Below, piece by piece: positions 16,485-26,800 of a stretch of 49,675 nucleotides of DNA. Origin of the DNA: an uncultured Flammeovirgaceae bacterium. Lineage in GTDB: Bacteria > Bacteroidota > Bacteroidia > Cytophagales > Cyclobacteriaceae. Every line of letters begins with the position of its first letter. Position 1 is the first letter of the stretch. A model generated the notes under the pieces. That model saw only the letters and a list, made by a program, of their open reading frames with translations. It was not told where the DNA came from and did no database searches. A program made the position numbers and the translations under genes. Location: assembly GCA_937884755.1 (NCBI GenBank), contig CAKZYJ010000100.1:1-49675 (forward strand), written 5' to 3'.

Positions 16485-19400
16485 ATGGCAAACAACTCAA
16501 CCAAACTCGATGATAATCTTCACTGGTATAAAGATGCGATCATCTACGAACTACATATCAAAGCATTTAGGGATAGCAATGGCGATGGAATTGGAGACTT
16601 TGGTGGACTATTAGAAAAACTAGATTACCTACAAGATCTGGGAGTTACGGCAGTTTGGGTTCTACCGTTTTATCCATCGCCCTTGCGGGATGATGGGTAC
16701 GACATTAAAGACTACTTCACAATCAATCCTTCCTACGGTAAGCTTAAGGACTTTAAGAAGTTCCTAAAAGAAGCCCATAAACGAAACTTAAAGGTGATTA
16801 CTGAACTGGTAATCAACCACACCTCCGATCAGCATCCCTGGTTTCAGCGAGCGCGCAAGGCAAAACCTGGCTCGCCCGAACGAGAATATTACGTTTGGAG
16901 CGATAGTCAGGATCAGTACCAAGATGTACGAATTATTTTTCAGGATTTCGAGGCCTCGAATTGGACCTGGGATCCTGTAGCCAAAGCTTACTTTTGGCAT
17001 AGGTTTTATTCCCACCAGCCCGATCTTAATTTTGATAATCCCCAGGTACAGCAGGAAGTATTTAATATGCTGGACTACTGGATTGACATGGGTGTGGACG
17101 GTTTTCGTCTGGATGCAGTTCCTTACCTCTTTGAGCGAGAGGGCACTAACTGTGAGAACTTACCGGAAACCCATATATTTCTAAAAAAGCTGCGCAAGCA
17201 CGTAGAACAGAAAAAACCCGGCACTCTGCTTTTAGCTGAGGCCAATATGTGGCCTGAAGACTCTGCTGCCTATTTTGGCGATGGTGATGAATGTCATATG
17301 AATTACCATTTTCCCATCATGCCGCGTATGTTCATGGCGTTGCGGATGGAAGACCGCTATCCGATCACCGACATTTTAGATCAGACCCCCGAAATTCCGG
17401 ACACTTGCCAGTGGGGAATATTCCTACGCAACCATGATGAACTCACCCTGGAAATGGTGACCGACGAAGAGCGGGATTACATGTATAAAGTTTACACTAA
17501 AGATCCGCTAGCTAAAATCAATCTGGGTATTCGTCATCGTTTAGCTCCGCTGCTAGACAACGATCGTAGGAAAATTGAACTGATGAATCATCTGCTGTTT
17601 TCGCTTCCGGGCTCACCCGTAATTTATTATGGGGACGAAATCGGCATGGGTGATAACTTTTATTTAGGTGACCGCGATGGGGTGCGAACCCCCATGCAGT
17701 GGAGTGCTGACCGTAATGCCGGATTTTCATCTGCTAATCCACAACAACTTTATTTACCGGTTATTCTTGATCCTGAATATCAGTACGAAGCCGTTAACGT
17801 TGATTTGCAGCAGCGTAATCCGAACTCTATTCTCTGGTGGATGAAGCGGCATATCAGCATGCGGAAAAACTATAAGGCATTTGGGCGGGGAGACATTAAT
17901 TTTTTATCCGCAGAGAATGCTAAGGTATTGGCTTTCACTCGTACTTACGAAGATCAGACTATACTGGTGCTCGCCAATCTATCCCGTTTTTCTCAAGCTG
18001 TTGAACTTGACCTTCTGGAGTTTCGCGACTACGTACCGAAAGAAGTGTTCAGCAAAAACCGTTTCCCAGTTATTAGAGACTATCCCTATCTCTTTACCCT
18101 GGCTCCCTACGGCTATCAGTGGTTTTTGTTAGAACAACCAGAAGTAGCTCAAGAGGAAGAGGAAGACGATTCTCCGAAGGTACTGATGAAAATTAGCCAG
18201 TGGAAAGACCTACTGAAGGGTAGAAACAAAGCCAAACTGGAAGATTACTTACCCAACTACTTACTAAAATGCCGCTGGTTCGGAGGCAAGGCGCGAACTA
18301 TACAGTCGGTAAGTATCATTCACCAACTGGCAATTCAACAGGCTTCTCCCCAGGTTTATTTGCTGATTCTGGAGGTTAGCTATAATGAAGGGCTAAATGA
18401 ACTCTATCAGCTACCGGTTTCCTTCGTAGAGGATGGACTAAGCGACGTTATCCGATCCCAGGCTTCCCAGAGTTTAATTGCTTTAATTACGGAGGGCGAT
18501 ACTAAGGGGTATTTGTTTGATGCTGTTTACAATGAAAACTTCCGAAATACGCTATTTGATATGATGGTGAAAGGGAAGAAGATAAAAGAAAATAGCACCG
18601 AACTTCATCTTAAAGCCCAGCCCTCGGTAACCAAATGGTTTAAGAAAGAGAAGCCGGAGATAGTATCTAAAGTTTTAAATGCTGAGCAGAGTAATACTTC
18701 GGTTATCTATTCCCAGAAATACTTCCTTAAGTTCTACCGTAAGGTTGATAACATCATTAATCCTGATTTAGAGATTACCCGCTTCTTAACTGAGACTGCT
18801 AAGTTTGAGCACGTTCCTCAATATGCCGGTAGCTTCTCTATCATGAAAGGTCAGAGTGAGCCTTTGGTTCTTGCTATGATGCAGGAAATGATTGATAATC
18901 AAGGTGATGCCTGGGTTTATATGAAAGATGTAATTAACCGCTACTTTGAGCGGGTGACCCTGGAGCAGATTGATCGCACGAAAGTACCTACTTTAAAAGG
19001 TTCACTTACCGATCCGGTTACTTTTGAGAAATTGCCGGATGAACTTAAAACTCTGCTGAGTGGAATCCCGGCTGAGCGGGCTTCTTTGTTGGGAGAGCGA
19101 ACTGCTGAAATGCACATAGCACTTGGCGCGCATCCGGAAGTCACTGATTTTGGTTCTGAAAACTTCTCATTGCACTACCAGCGTTCGCTGTATTCATCAC
19201 TACAGTCCCAAGTGCGTTCTGCATATCAAAGTCTTGACAAACAAATGAAATCCCTCCCGCAAGAGGTAATGGAGGATGCTAATCTGGTAAAATCCATGAG
19301 AAAAGACATTTTGAAGTGTATGCAGCGAATCTATCGCCGTAAGATGTCTTCTACTAAGATTCGTGCACACGGAGATTACCATTTGGGTCAGGTGCTATTT

Positions 19401-19826
19401 ACCGGTAAGGATTTTGTGATTATTGATTTTGAAGGAGAACCAGCTCGCCCGTTCAGCGAACGACGACTGAAACGATCACCGTTGCGAGATGTAGCTGGTA
19501 TGATTCGTTCCTTCCACTATGCCGCTTACAGTAGCTTATTTGAGAACGAAAGGTTTAAAAGAGGCGATGCCGACTACTTAGAAGAGTGGGCTGAACTGTG
19601 GTATCATTACATGAGCGGTTTCTATATCCATTCCTACCTCGAAACTGCCCAGGGTCACAATTTTTTGCCCGACAATCAGGAAGATTTCAATACTCTGATA
19701 CAGACATTTTTACTAGAAAAGGCAGTATACGAACTTAATTACGAGCTTAATAATCGCCCTAACTGGGCTATCATTCCCATGCGGGGTATTCAGTACGTAA
19801 TGCAAAAATGTAACGATGATGAGTGA
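16485..19826 (+). CDS. treS: Trehalose synthase / maltokinase fusion
   Basis: A 1113-residue fusion. Residues 1 to about 560 are trehalose synthase (GH13 subfamily 16): Asp210 in GVDGFRLDAVPYL is the nucleophile, Glu252 in LLAEANMWP the acid/base, Asp318 in LRNHDELTLE the third carboxylate. A linker with an acidic run (QEEEEDDSP) leads to the maltokinase (Mak/Pep2) part from about 570, starting LKCRWFGGKARTI, a typical N-terminal cap. Its catalytic Asp is Asp964 in HGDYHLGQV, and Asp981 in VIIDFEGEPARPF binds the metal. TreS turns trehalose into maltose and Mak phosphorylates it to maltose 1-phosphate for GlgE. The fused arrangement channels the intermediate. The stop overlaps the glgB start by eleven bases. 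Confidence 0.96.
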   Translation: MANNSTKLDDNLHWYKDAIIYELHIKAFRDSNGDGIGDFGGLLEKLDYLQDLGVTAVWVLPFYPSPLRDDGYDIKDYFTINPSYGKLKDFKKFLKEAHKRNLKVITELVINHTSDQHPWFQRARKAKPGSPEREYYVWSDSQDQYQDVRIIFQDFEASNWTWDPVAKAYFWHRFYSHQPDLNFDNPQVQQEVFNMLDYWIDMGVDGFRLDAVPYLFEREGTNCENLPETHIFLKKLRKHVEQKKPGTLLLAEANMWPEDSAAYFGDGDECHMNYHFPIMPRMFMALRMEDRYPITDILDQTPEIPDTCQWGIFLRNHDELTLEMVTDEERDYMYKVYTKDPLAKINLGIRHRLAPLLDNDRRKIELMNHLLFSLPGSPVIYYGDEIGMGDNFYLGDRDGVRTPMQWSADRNAGFSSANPQQLYLPVILDPEYQYEAVNVDLQQRNPNSILWWMKRHISMRKNYKAFGRGDINFLSAENAKVLAFTRTYEDQTILVLANLSRFSQAVELDLLEFRDYVPKEVFSKNRFPVIRDYPYLFTLAPYGYQWFLLEQPEVAQEEEEDDSPKVLMKISQWKDLLKGRNKAKLEDYLPNYLLKCRWFGGKARTIQSVSIIHQLAIQQASPQVYLLILEVSYNEGLNELYQLPVSFVEDGLSDVIRSQASQSLIALITEGDTKGYLFDAVYNENFRNTLFDMMVKGKKIKENSTELHLKAQPSVTKWFKKEKPEIVSKVLNAEQSNTSVIYSQKYFLKFYRKVDNIINPDLEITRFLTETAKFEHVPQYAGSFSIMKGQSEPLVLAMMQEMIDNQGDAWVYMKDVINRYFERVTLEQIDRTKVPTLKGSLTDPVTFEKLPDELKTLLSGIPAERASLLGERTAEMHIALGAHPEVTDFGSENFSLHYQRSLYSSLQSQVRSAYQSLDKQMKSLPQEVMEDANLVKSMRKDILKCMQRIYRRKMSSTKIRAHGDYHLGQVLFTGKDFVIIDFEGEPARPFSERRLKRSPLRDVAGMIRSFHYAAYSSLFENERFKRGDADYLEEWAELWYHYMSGFYIHSYLETAQGHNFLPDNQEDFNTLIQTFLLEKAVYELNYELNNRPNWAIIPMRGIQYVMQKCNDDE

Positions 19827-21807
19827 ACAAACCGCACAAATTGTAGACGATACGATCCAAAGTAGCTCTCAGCCTGAAGAACTGGATTCTGGTGCTGACG
19901 CTCAGGATCATTTTTCACTTCTTACAGACTACGATGTGCACCTCTTTAAAGAAGGGAATCATTATGCATTACACGAAAAGTTGGGCTCTCATCTGGTAGA
20001 GCATAATGGCACCAGAGGCGTTTATTTTTCGGTATGGGCACCTAATGCCTACCGAGTTTCGGTAGTAGGAGATTTCAACGGATGGAATGACTCGGAGCAC
20101 AGAATGAATCCTCGCTGGGATGGTTCGGGCATCTGGGAGACTTTTATACCGCATATTGAGCAAGGCACTACATATAAGTATTTCATTGAGTCAAATAATA
20201 ATGGTTACACTGTAGAAAAAGGTGACCCCTTTGCCATCCACTGGGAAACTCCTCCCAAAACGGCTACTAAGGTCTGGGAGGGTGAATATGAATGGAATGA
20301 TACGGAATGGATGGAATCTCGCAAAGACAAGTCATCTGAACCCCAGCCGGTTTCTGTTTATGAAGTGCATTTAGGCTCCTGGAAGCGAAAAGGGGATAAC
20401 GGCGAGATGTTTTTAACTTACCGCGATTTAGCGGAAGAACTTCCCAACTACCTGTCTTGGATGGGTTATACGCACGTGGAATTCTTGCCAGTAATGGAAC
20501 ATCCGTTTTACGGCTCATGGGGCTACCAACTGGTAGGGTTCTTTGCCCCCAGTAGCCGCTTCGGTACGCCGCAAGATTTTAAGTATTTGGTTGATCGGCT
20601 TCACCAGGCAGGTATAGGAGTCATATTGGATTGGGTTCCTTCTCACTTTCCGTCTGACCAGCATGGTTTGTCGTACTTTGACGGCACCTACCTGTTTGAG
20701 CACGAAGACCCTAAACAAGGCTATCATCCTGACTGGAATAGCTATATTTTTAACTATGGCCGTAACGAGGTTCGCTCATTTTTGATTAGCAGTGCCATGT
20801 ATTGGCTGCGGGAATACCATATTGATGGACTTCGGGTAGATGCCGTAGCTTCTATGCTTTATCTTGATTATTCTCGAAAGGAAGGAGAGTGGATTCCTAA
20901 TGAATACGGTGGTAGGGAGAATATTGAAGCGATTCAGTTTTTACGGGAGTTTAATAATGCCGTTGATGCCGAATTTCCTGAAGTGCAAACCATAGCGGAA
21001 GAGTCTACTGCCTGGCCGATGGTATCTCGACCTACCCAGATTGGTGGTTTAGGGTTTGAAATGAAGTGGATGATGGGATGGATGCACGATACCCTGGAAT
21101 ATTTCTCTCAAGATCCGATCTATCGTTCTTATCATCAGGGTATGATTACCTTCAGCCTGATGTACGCCTTCACTGAAAATTTTATGTTGCCGCTCTCCCA
21201 CGATGAGGTGGTACACGGTAAAGGCCCGTTGATTGATAAAATGCCTGGCGATGAGTGGCAGAAATTTGCTAATCTGCGTACGCTTTACGCTTATATGTAC
21301 GCTCATCCCGGAACCAAACTACTGTTCATGGGTGGGGAGTTTGGACAAACCCAGGAGTGGAGGCACGACCAGAGTCTGGATTGGCACCTGAACGAATATG
21401 CCCCGCACGGCTCGCTTCAGTGGATGATGAAGCAACTAAACGAGTTGTACCGAAGTGAGCCGGCACTGTACGAAAAACCATTCGATTCTTCTGGGTTTGA
21501 ATGGATCGATATTAGCGACTACCAGAATTGTGTAGTTAGTTTCGTGCGTAAGGGACATCAGCACCAAAACGATATTTACGTGGTGATGAACCTGACCCCA
21601 GTAGTGCGGGAAAGTTACAGTATAGGGGTGCCGGACAAAGGGCATCTAATTGAAATCTTCAATACCGACCATACTGATTTCTGGGGAAGTGGGATTAAAA
21701 ACGAGGGTAAGCTTGAGACCAAGCCAATACCTATGCACGGCCGAGCTAGATCGGTGAATCTACGCCTTCCGCCACTTAGTACTATATTCCTCAAGTACGA
21801 ATCTTAA
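19816..21807 (+). CDS. glgB: 1,4-alpha-glucan branching enzyme
   Basis: A 663-residue GH13 branching enzyme. It has an N-terminal carbohydrate-binding module 48 (residues about 45-150: GVYFSVWAPNAYRVSVVGDFN) and the catalytic barrel with VYEVHLGSWKRK. The nucleophile is Asp342 in GLRVDAVASMLY, the acid/base Glu is in TIAEESTAW (Glu395/396), and LSHDEVVHGKG holds the third carboxylate. It introduces alpha-1,6 branches into the linear glucan made by GlgE. Two possible start codons (19816 and 19819) both overlap the end of the TreS-Mak gene, a sign of translational coupling. At about 630-730 residues the length is normal for the family. No glgA or glgC lies in this window. Confidence 0.97.
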   Translation: MMSEQTAQIVDDTIQSSSQPEELDSGADAQDHFSLLTDYDVHLFKEGNHYALHEKLGSHLVEHNGTRGVYFSVWAPNAYRVSVVGDFNGWNDSEHRMNPRWDGSGIWETFIPHIEQGTTYKYFIESNNNGYTVEKGDPFAIHWETPPKTATKVWEGEYEWNDTEWMESRKDKSSEPQPVSVYEVHLGSWKRKGDNGEMFLTYRDLAEELPNYLSWMGYTHVEFLPVMEHPFYGSWGYQLVGFFAPSSRFGTPQDFKYLVDRLHQAGIGVILDWVPSHFPSDQHGLSYFDGTYLFEHEDPKQGYHPDWNSYIFNYGRNEVRSFLISSAMYWLREYHIDGLRVDAVASMLYLDYSRKEGEWIPNEYGGRENIEAIQFLREFNNAVDAEFPEVQTIAEESTAWPMVSRPTQIGGLGFEMKWMMGWMHDTLEYFSQDPIYRSYHQGMITFSLMYAFTENFMLPLSHDEVVHGKGPLIDKMPGDEWQKFANLRTLYAYMYAHPGTKLLFMGGEFGQTQEWRHDQSLDWHLNEYAPHGSLQWMMKQLNELYRSEPALYEKPFDSSGFEWIDISDYQNCVVSFVRKGHQHQNDIYVVMNLTPVVRESYSIGVPDKGHLIEIFNTDHTDFWGSGIKNEGKLETKPIPMHGRARSVNLRLPPLSTIFLKYES

Positions 21808-21856
21808 TCTAGTATTTTCCGTCCTTATAGTTCGGTTGTTGTAGAGATTGACTAAA

Positions 21857-21898
21857 TGAGAGAATGAATAGTTCAATAATTACTCGATCATTCTCTCA
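21857..21898. repeat. Inverted repeat after the GlgE operon
   Basis: TGAGAGAATGA (21857-21867) and TCATTCTCTCA (21888-21898) form a perfect 11-base-pair inverted repeat with a 20-base spacer, 50 bases after the glgB stop. No T run follows, so it is either a weak terminator or another of the degenerate short-word repeats found in other gaps of this window. The rest of the 217-base gap up to the sigma factor is AT-rich and holds no gene. Confidence 0.45.
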
Positions 21899-22024
21899 CT
21901 CAAATATTTCAACAGTGGAGGCTATAATGCCTATTTTGAGATTTATTCAAATTACAAGGGGGGTAATTTTGAATACTCTTAAAATTAAGTTAAACTTAAT
22001 AGTAAAGTTTAGCGGGGCGTTAAA

Positions 22025-22642
22025 ATGACTATCAATCTACCCGATCGGAATTGGAGCCTAATTAAAAAAGGTGATCATCAGGCTTTCAAAGAGCTTTATT
22101 ATCAGCATTATCCCATGCTCTATCGCTACGCTTTGCGCATCATACGCGATCCGGTGCTAGCCGATCAAAGCATCCAGGATCTATTCGTCTGCATTTGGGA
22201 AACTCGAGCACATTTAGCGGATGTAACTTCACCCAAAGCGTACTTATTAACGTCACTTCGTCGCCGATTACTAGCAGCTAAACCGGAGTCAAATATAGTC
22301 CCCTTAATTTCTTCCAAACCAGTTAGTGCTTTCGAGTACTCAGCGCTAGATATACGTATTGAGCAAGAAGATGCCCAATTACGTCATGACCTGCTCACTG
22401 AGGCACTTAATCAACTACCAGTTCGGCAGCGAGAAGCTATTTACCTCAAGTTCTACGAAGAGCTGTCTTACGATGAAGTAGCGAAGGTAATGGGAGTAAA
22501 GTACCAAAGTGCAGTAAATTTCGTATATCGAGGATTGGTTTCTTTAAAAGAAGATACCCACCTACAAAAGCTTTCACCGTTCAGAATTGTACATGCCAAA
22601 TATCTACTGCCTTTGGCTGGTCTACTCACCCTTATCTATTAG
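22025..22642 (+). CDS. ECF-type RNA polymerase sigma factor (FecI-like)
   Basis: A 205-residue sigma-70 family protein. Region 2 is seen in HQAFKELYYQHYPMLYRYALRI and LADQSIQDLFVCIWETR, and region 4 in LNQLPVRQREAIYLKFYEELSYDEVAKVMGVKYQSAVNFVYRG. There is no region 1 or 3, as in ECF factors. The tail after region 4 ends in a hydrophobic run (YLLPLAGLLTLIY), which is unusual for a soluble sigma factor and may contact the membrane or anti-sigma factor. It lies upstream of FecR and the STN-bearing SusC, the standard Bacteroidota surface-signalling set, so it should turn on the uptake operon when substrate is bound outside. Confidence 0.92.
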   Translation: MTINLPDRNWSLIKKGDHQAFKELYYQHYPMLYRYALRIIRDPVLADQSIQDLFVCIWETRAHLADVTSPKAYLLTSLRRRLLAAKPESNIVPLISSKPVSAFEYSALDIRIEQEDAQLRHDLLTEALNQLPVRQREAIYLKFYEELSYDEVAKVMGVKYQSAVNFVYRGLVSLKEDTHLQKLSPFRIVHAKYLLPLAGLLTLIY

Positions 22643-22836
22643 AATATCATTTTTTTAAAAATTTTATTTTTTCATCGCTATAGTTGACAATTCCTCTTTT
22701 TATCAATCATTTTTTTAATATAACCTAATTATTTTGGGTTTTTATTCAAATATTTATAGTGCTATCCTGCTGAATTCTAAAGTGCCTAGAGTATAAACTA
22801 AGATAGATTTACTCTATGTAGGTAAACGCAACCCTT
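22643..22836. other. AT-rich gap between sigma factor and fecR-like gene
   Basis: 194 bases very rich in A and T, including several T runs (22651-22673, 22705-22720). No gene is seen. It separates sigma factor from anti-sigma factor, so the two may not be strictly co-transcribed and the sigma-dependent promoter of the uptake operon may lie here. No consensus is recognisable by eye. Confidence 0.35.
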
Positions 22837-23841
22837 TTGGACACGCACAACCTTACCTACCAACTTATTCGTGACCCTTCGTTTGTACGATGGGTGAAAG
22901 GTTCCCATCAGGAAGAAGATGCCCACTGGCAGCAGTGGATTGAAGAAAATCCGCAACACAAAGAAGCTATCGAGCAAGCAAAGTCACTGGTTTTGGGGGT
23001 TTCTTTTGAGAAGTCGGCTATCTCTGAGCAACAAATCTCAAATTCCTGGTATGAAATTTCCGAGCGAATACATACTCCGGTTGTTAAGAAGCGTACTAAT
23101 TCAATAGTTTACTGGCGATATGCAGCGGCAGTCGCCTTACTGGTCTGTGCTTCTATTATCACTACCTATTCTCTCCTTGACACTGCCGCTACCCATTACG
23201 AAACTGCCTTTGGGGAAACTCTGAAATTAGCGTTGGAAGACGGTACCAAGGTCACGTTGAACGGTAATTCCAGTCTGAAAATAGATAAAGGATGGCTGGA
23301 AAAACCTCAGCGGCAGGTGCACCTGAAAGGAGAAGCCTATTTTTCGGTAAGTTCTATTGATCAGGGTGATACTAAATTACCATTCATGGTGCTTACCCCC
23401 GATCTAAAGGTTAGAGTACTAGGCACTGAATTTAATGTAAACAGCAGAAGAGGGCGTACCCAGGTGGTGCTTAACGAAGGGAAAGTGGCATTAGATATTC
23501 CCGAAACCGAAGAGGCTACCATGAGTCCGGGCGATTTGGTGGTGTATTCTTCCCAGAACAAAAAAATAACCCGACGCCAAGTAAATCCGGAAATATACAC
23601 TTCGTGGACCAAGGATTTATTAGTCCTGGACGATACTCCAGTGAGCCATATCATCCGCCAACTAGAGGATACCTACGGAGTGAAGTTTGTGCTTTCGGAC
23701 GGCGCTATTCGCAACCGCCGAATCAGTAGCACGGGTAGTATTTCTAACGCGGATCTGGAAACTGTCCTAATGGCGATGAGCACCCTGCTTCAGGTTCGTA
23801 TTGAACGCGAAAACAACTCGATTTTTATATATGAAAAATGA
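22837..23841 (+). CDS. FecR-family anti-sigma factor
   Basis: A 334-residue protein starting at TTG (22837); an in-frame stop at 22819-22821 excludes earlier starts. The N-terminal cytoplasmic part (about 1-90) includes WVKGSHQEEDAHWQQWIEENP, the usual sigma-binding segment. A single membrane helix spans about residues 92-112. The periplasmic part is the FecR domain (LALEDGTKVTLNGNSSLKI ... VHLKGEAYFSV ... VRVLGTEFNVNS ... VVLNEGKVAL) followed by a C-terminal DUF4974-like domain (DDTPVSHIIRQLEDTYGVKF). It receives the signal from the STN domain of the SusC receptor and controls the sigma factor. Its stop overlaps the susC-like start by four bases, ATGA, so the two are translationally coupled. 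Confidence 0.93.
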   Translation: MDTHNLTYQLIRDPSFVRWVKGSHQEEDAHWQQWIEENPQHKEAIEQAKSLVLGVSFEKSAISEQQISNSWYEISERIHTPVVKKRTNSIVYWRYAAAVALLVCASIITTYSLLDTAATHYETAFGETLKLALEDGTKVTLNGNSSLKIDKGWLEKPQRQVHLKGEAYFSVSSIDQGDTKLPFMVLTPDLKVRVLGTEFNVNSRRGRTQVVLNEGKVALDIPETEEATMSPGDLVVYSSQNKKITRRQVNPEIYTSWTKDLLVLDDTPVSHIIRQLEDTYGVKFVLSDGAIRNRRISSTGSISNADLETVLMAMSTLLQVRIERENNSIFIYEK

Positions 23842-26800
23842 TTTTTACGCTAAATCCTATGTCTATGTTTATTAAGCAACTACAAAAACTGATTTTTGCC
23901 TTCGGTTTGTTGGGTTGGCTAAGCCTACCTACGGTAGAAGCCCAGTTGATTGCTTCATCGCAGCCAACTACTTCTCAACAAGAAACTGACCCCCTTCAAT
24001 CACAAAAGAAAAGACAACTAACGGACGTACTTCAAAGCCTTCAGAAGACTTACGGTGCTTCGTTCATGTACGAAAAACATTTAGTTGAAGACCAGCAGGT
24101 CACGGAACAATTGGATAATTCAACTGATCTGGAAGAAAATCTGAACCGGATACTGAAGACCACCTCGCTTAGGTATAAAAAGATTAACAGTGCCACCTAC
24201 GTGATTGTGGCTGAGGAAAGTGATGAGGTCATCAAGCAACTTCCGAAACAACCAATCAAGAACGGAGTATCGAAAAATGATTTGATGGTTTCCGCTTCAA
24301 GTGACATTAACTTAATGACTAGCCGTTCTTTCGCGTTTTCAAAAAACAAGGATGTTGAGCGAGACATTACCGGAACGGTAACCGACGAAGACAATGCGCC
24401 TCTTCCGGGGGTAAATGTATTAGTAAAAAATACCACCATTGGTACTATCACCGATATAGATGGCAACTACCGCTTAACTGTTCCAGATGATGCCACTACG
24501 CTGGTGTTCTCATCGGTAGGTTATTCCCAGCAGGAAATTGAAATTAATGGCCGGTCAACGGTTAATTTATCAATGGTGCCGGATGTTACCGAATTAGGTG
24601 AAGTAGTGGTAACCGCTTTAGGTATTGAAAAAGATTCTCGCACACTGGGTTATGCTACCTCTACGGTTGACCCCGAAGAATTTACGGTAAACCGTACTCC
24701 TAACGTAATGAACGCCCTTCAAGGAAAAATTGCTGGGGTTAATATTTCTAGCCTGGGAACGGGTCCCGGTGGTACTTCAAAGATTCGAATCCGGGGACAA
24801 TCTTCCATTTCTGGTCAAAATAACCCGCTCATTGTAATCAACGGGGTACCGATTGATAATACCAATTTTGGTACTAACCCTCGCGGTGGTGATCCTAACG
24901 CTTTAGGTAATAACGGAAACGGATTCACCTCCGACGGTGGTGATGGATTGAATAGTATCAACCCTGATGACATTGAGAATATGACTGTACTGAAAGGTGC
25001 TGCTGCTGCTGCCCTGTACGGTTCCCGAGCGAAAGACGGGGTAATTATGATTACCACTAAAAAGGGTAAGGGTGCTAAAGGAATTGGAGTCACTTACAAT
25101 CTTAATTACACCAATGAGCAACCCTTAGATTTTACGGACTATCAATACGAATACGGTCAGGGTGAAAATGGTGTTCGTCCTACTTCCCCTAACCCTACAT
25201 CGGGTCAATGGTCGTTTGGAGAACGTATCCAACCCGGCATGACTCAGATACTGTTTGATGGAGTAGAAGTACCATACGTAGCGCAGCGAGATCGTATTGA
25301 TAAGTTTTTCCGCAACGGACAGAATGTTACGAATACTATCTCTATTGCTGCCGGTGGTGAAAATGGTAACCTGAATCTTTCACTCTCAAATTTAAGTAGT
25401 CAGGGTATTGTACCGAATAACAAATTTACCCGTCGTACCATCAATCTTGGCTTTGACTACGAGCTATCTAGGAAACTAAGCGTAACTGGTGCGATCAACT
25501 ATTCCAACGAGTACAATCAAAATCCTCCAAACGTAGCCCAGCAAGATAATACCATTCCGGTGGCATTGTACAATATGGCGAACACCATGCCTCTAGATTT
25601 GCTCAATGAGAAGAAGTTCAATGATGAAGGAAATGAGTTTGTGTATTCCCGATTTAGAAATCGTACTAATCCTTACTTTACGCTCTCGGAGCAGTTTCAG
25701 GACGTTCGCCGAGATAGAATCTTTGGTAACATTGCTCTGAAATATGATTTAACTGACTGGCTATACGTACAAGGCCGTATTGGTCAAGATTATTGGTCAC
25801 GAGACCAATCTGGTAATAATTACCCTACCGGACAAGCCTCACGTCCGGCTGCCCCTGAAGGATTTGTAAACGGTACTTTTACACAAGAAGCCCGTCGTTT
25901 CCGAGAGATAAATGCTGACATTCTGATAAATGGTTACCGAGAGTTTGGAGATTTTGGGTTGAATGTTAGCCTAGGAGGTAACCAGATGTATCGTCGCTCT
26001 GATCGAAACTTTGTGGAGGTGGATGACTTCGTAATTCGGGATTTGTATACGGTGCAAAATGGCCGGGTAAAAAATCCAATTTATAATCTTGCGGAGCGAG
26101 GCGTGAACTCACTTTATGCTTCAGCTGAACTATCTTACAAAGACTTGTTCTATCTGACCGGTACCTTCCGTAACGACTGGTTCTCCACTTTGTCGCCCGA
26201 AAACCGAAGTATCTCCTATCCATCTATTTCGGCTAGTTACGTATTTACCGAGTCGTTTAATACTTCACCGGGTTGGTTAAACTTCGGTAAACTACGGGCA
26301 GCTTATGCCGAAGTAGGTAGCGATACTGACGTTCAGCCTTATTCTGATGTATTATTCTACGGAGTAAATGCAAACCTTTTTGCTAATCCTGCCGGTAATT
26401 TACAACCGGTGGCTAGTATCAATGGTAATACTGTACCTAATCCAAATCTACGGCCTATGCGCGCCAATGAAGCTGAATTAGGACTGGAGTTACAAATGTT
26501 TGATAATCGGGTAGGTTTAGATGTAGCTGTCTACCAAAAAACAACCTCTGACCAAATTGTATCATCTCAGGTTTCTGATGGCTCAGGCTTTGTGAATACT
26601 CTGATTAATACTGGTGAGAGTCGAACCCGAGGCTTAGAGTTCCTCGTTAATCTGGTTCCCGTTCAATCGGAAGACTTTCAGTGGAGTATATCGTTCAACG
26701 GGATGTACAATATTACGAAAGTATTGAGCTTACAAACTGAAGAAGAAGGCGAAACTATCCTGGTAGGCCGCCACGTATTCAACGGGTTTTTACGCCAGAT

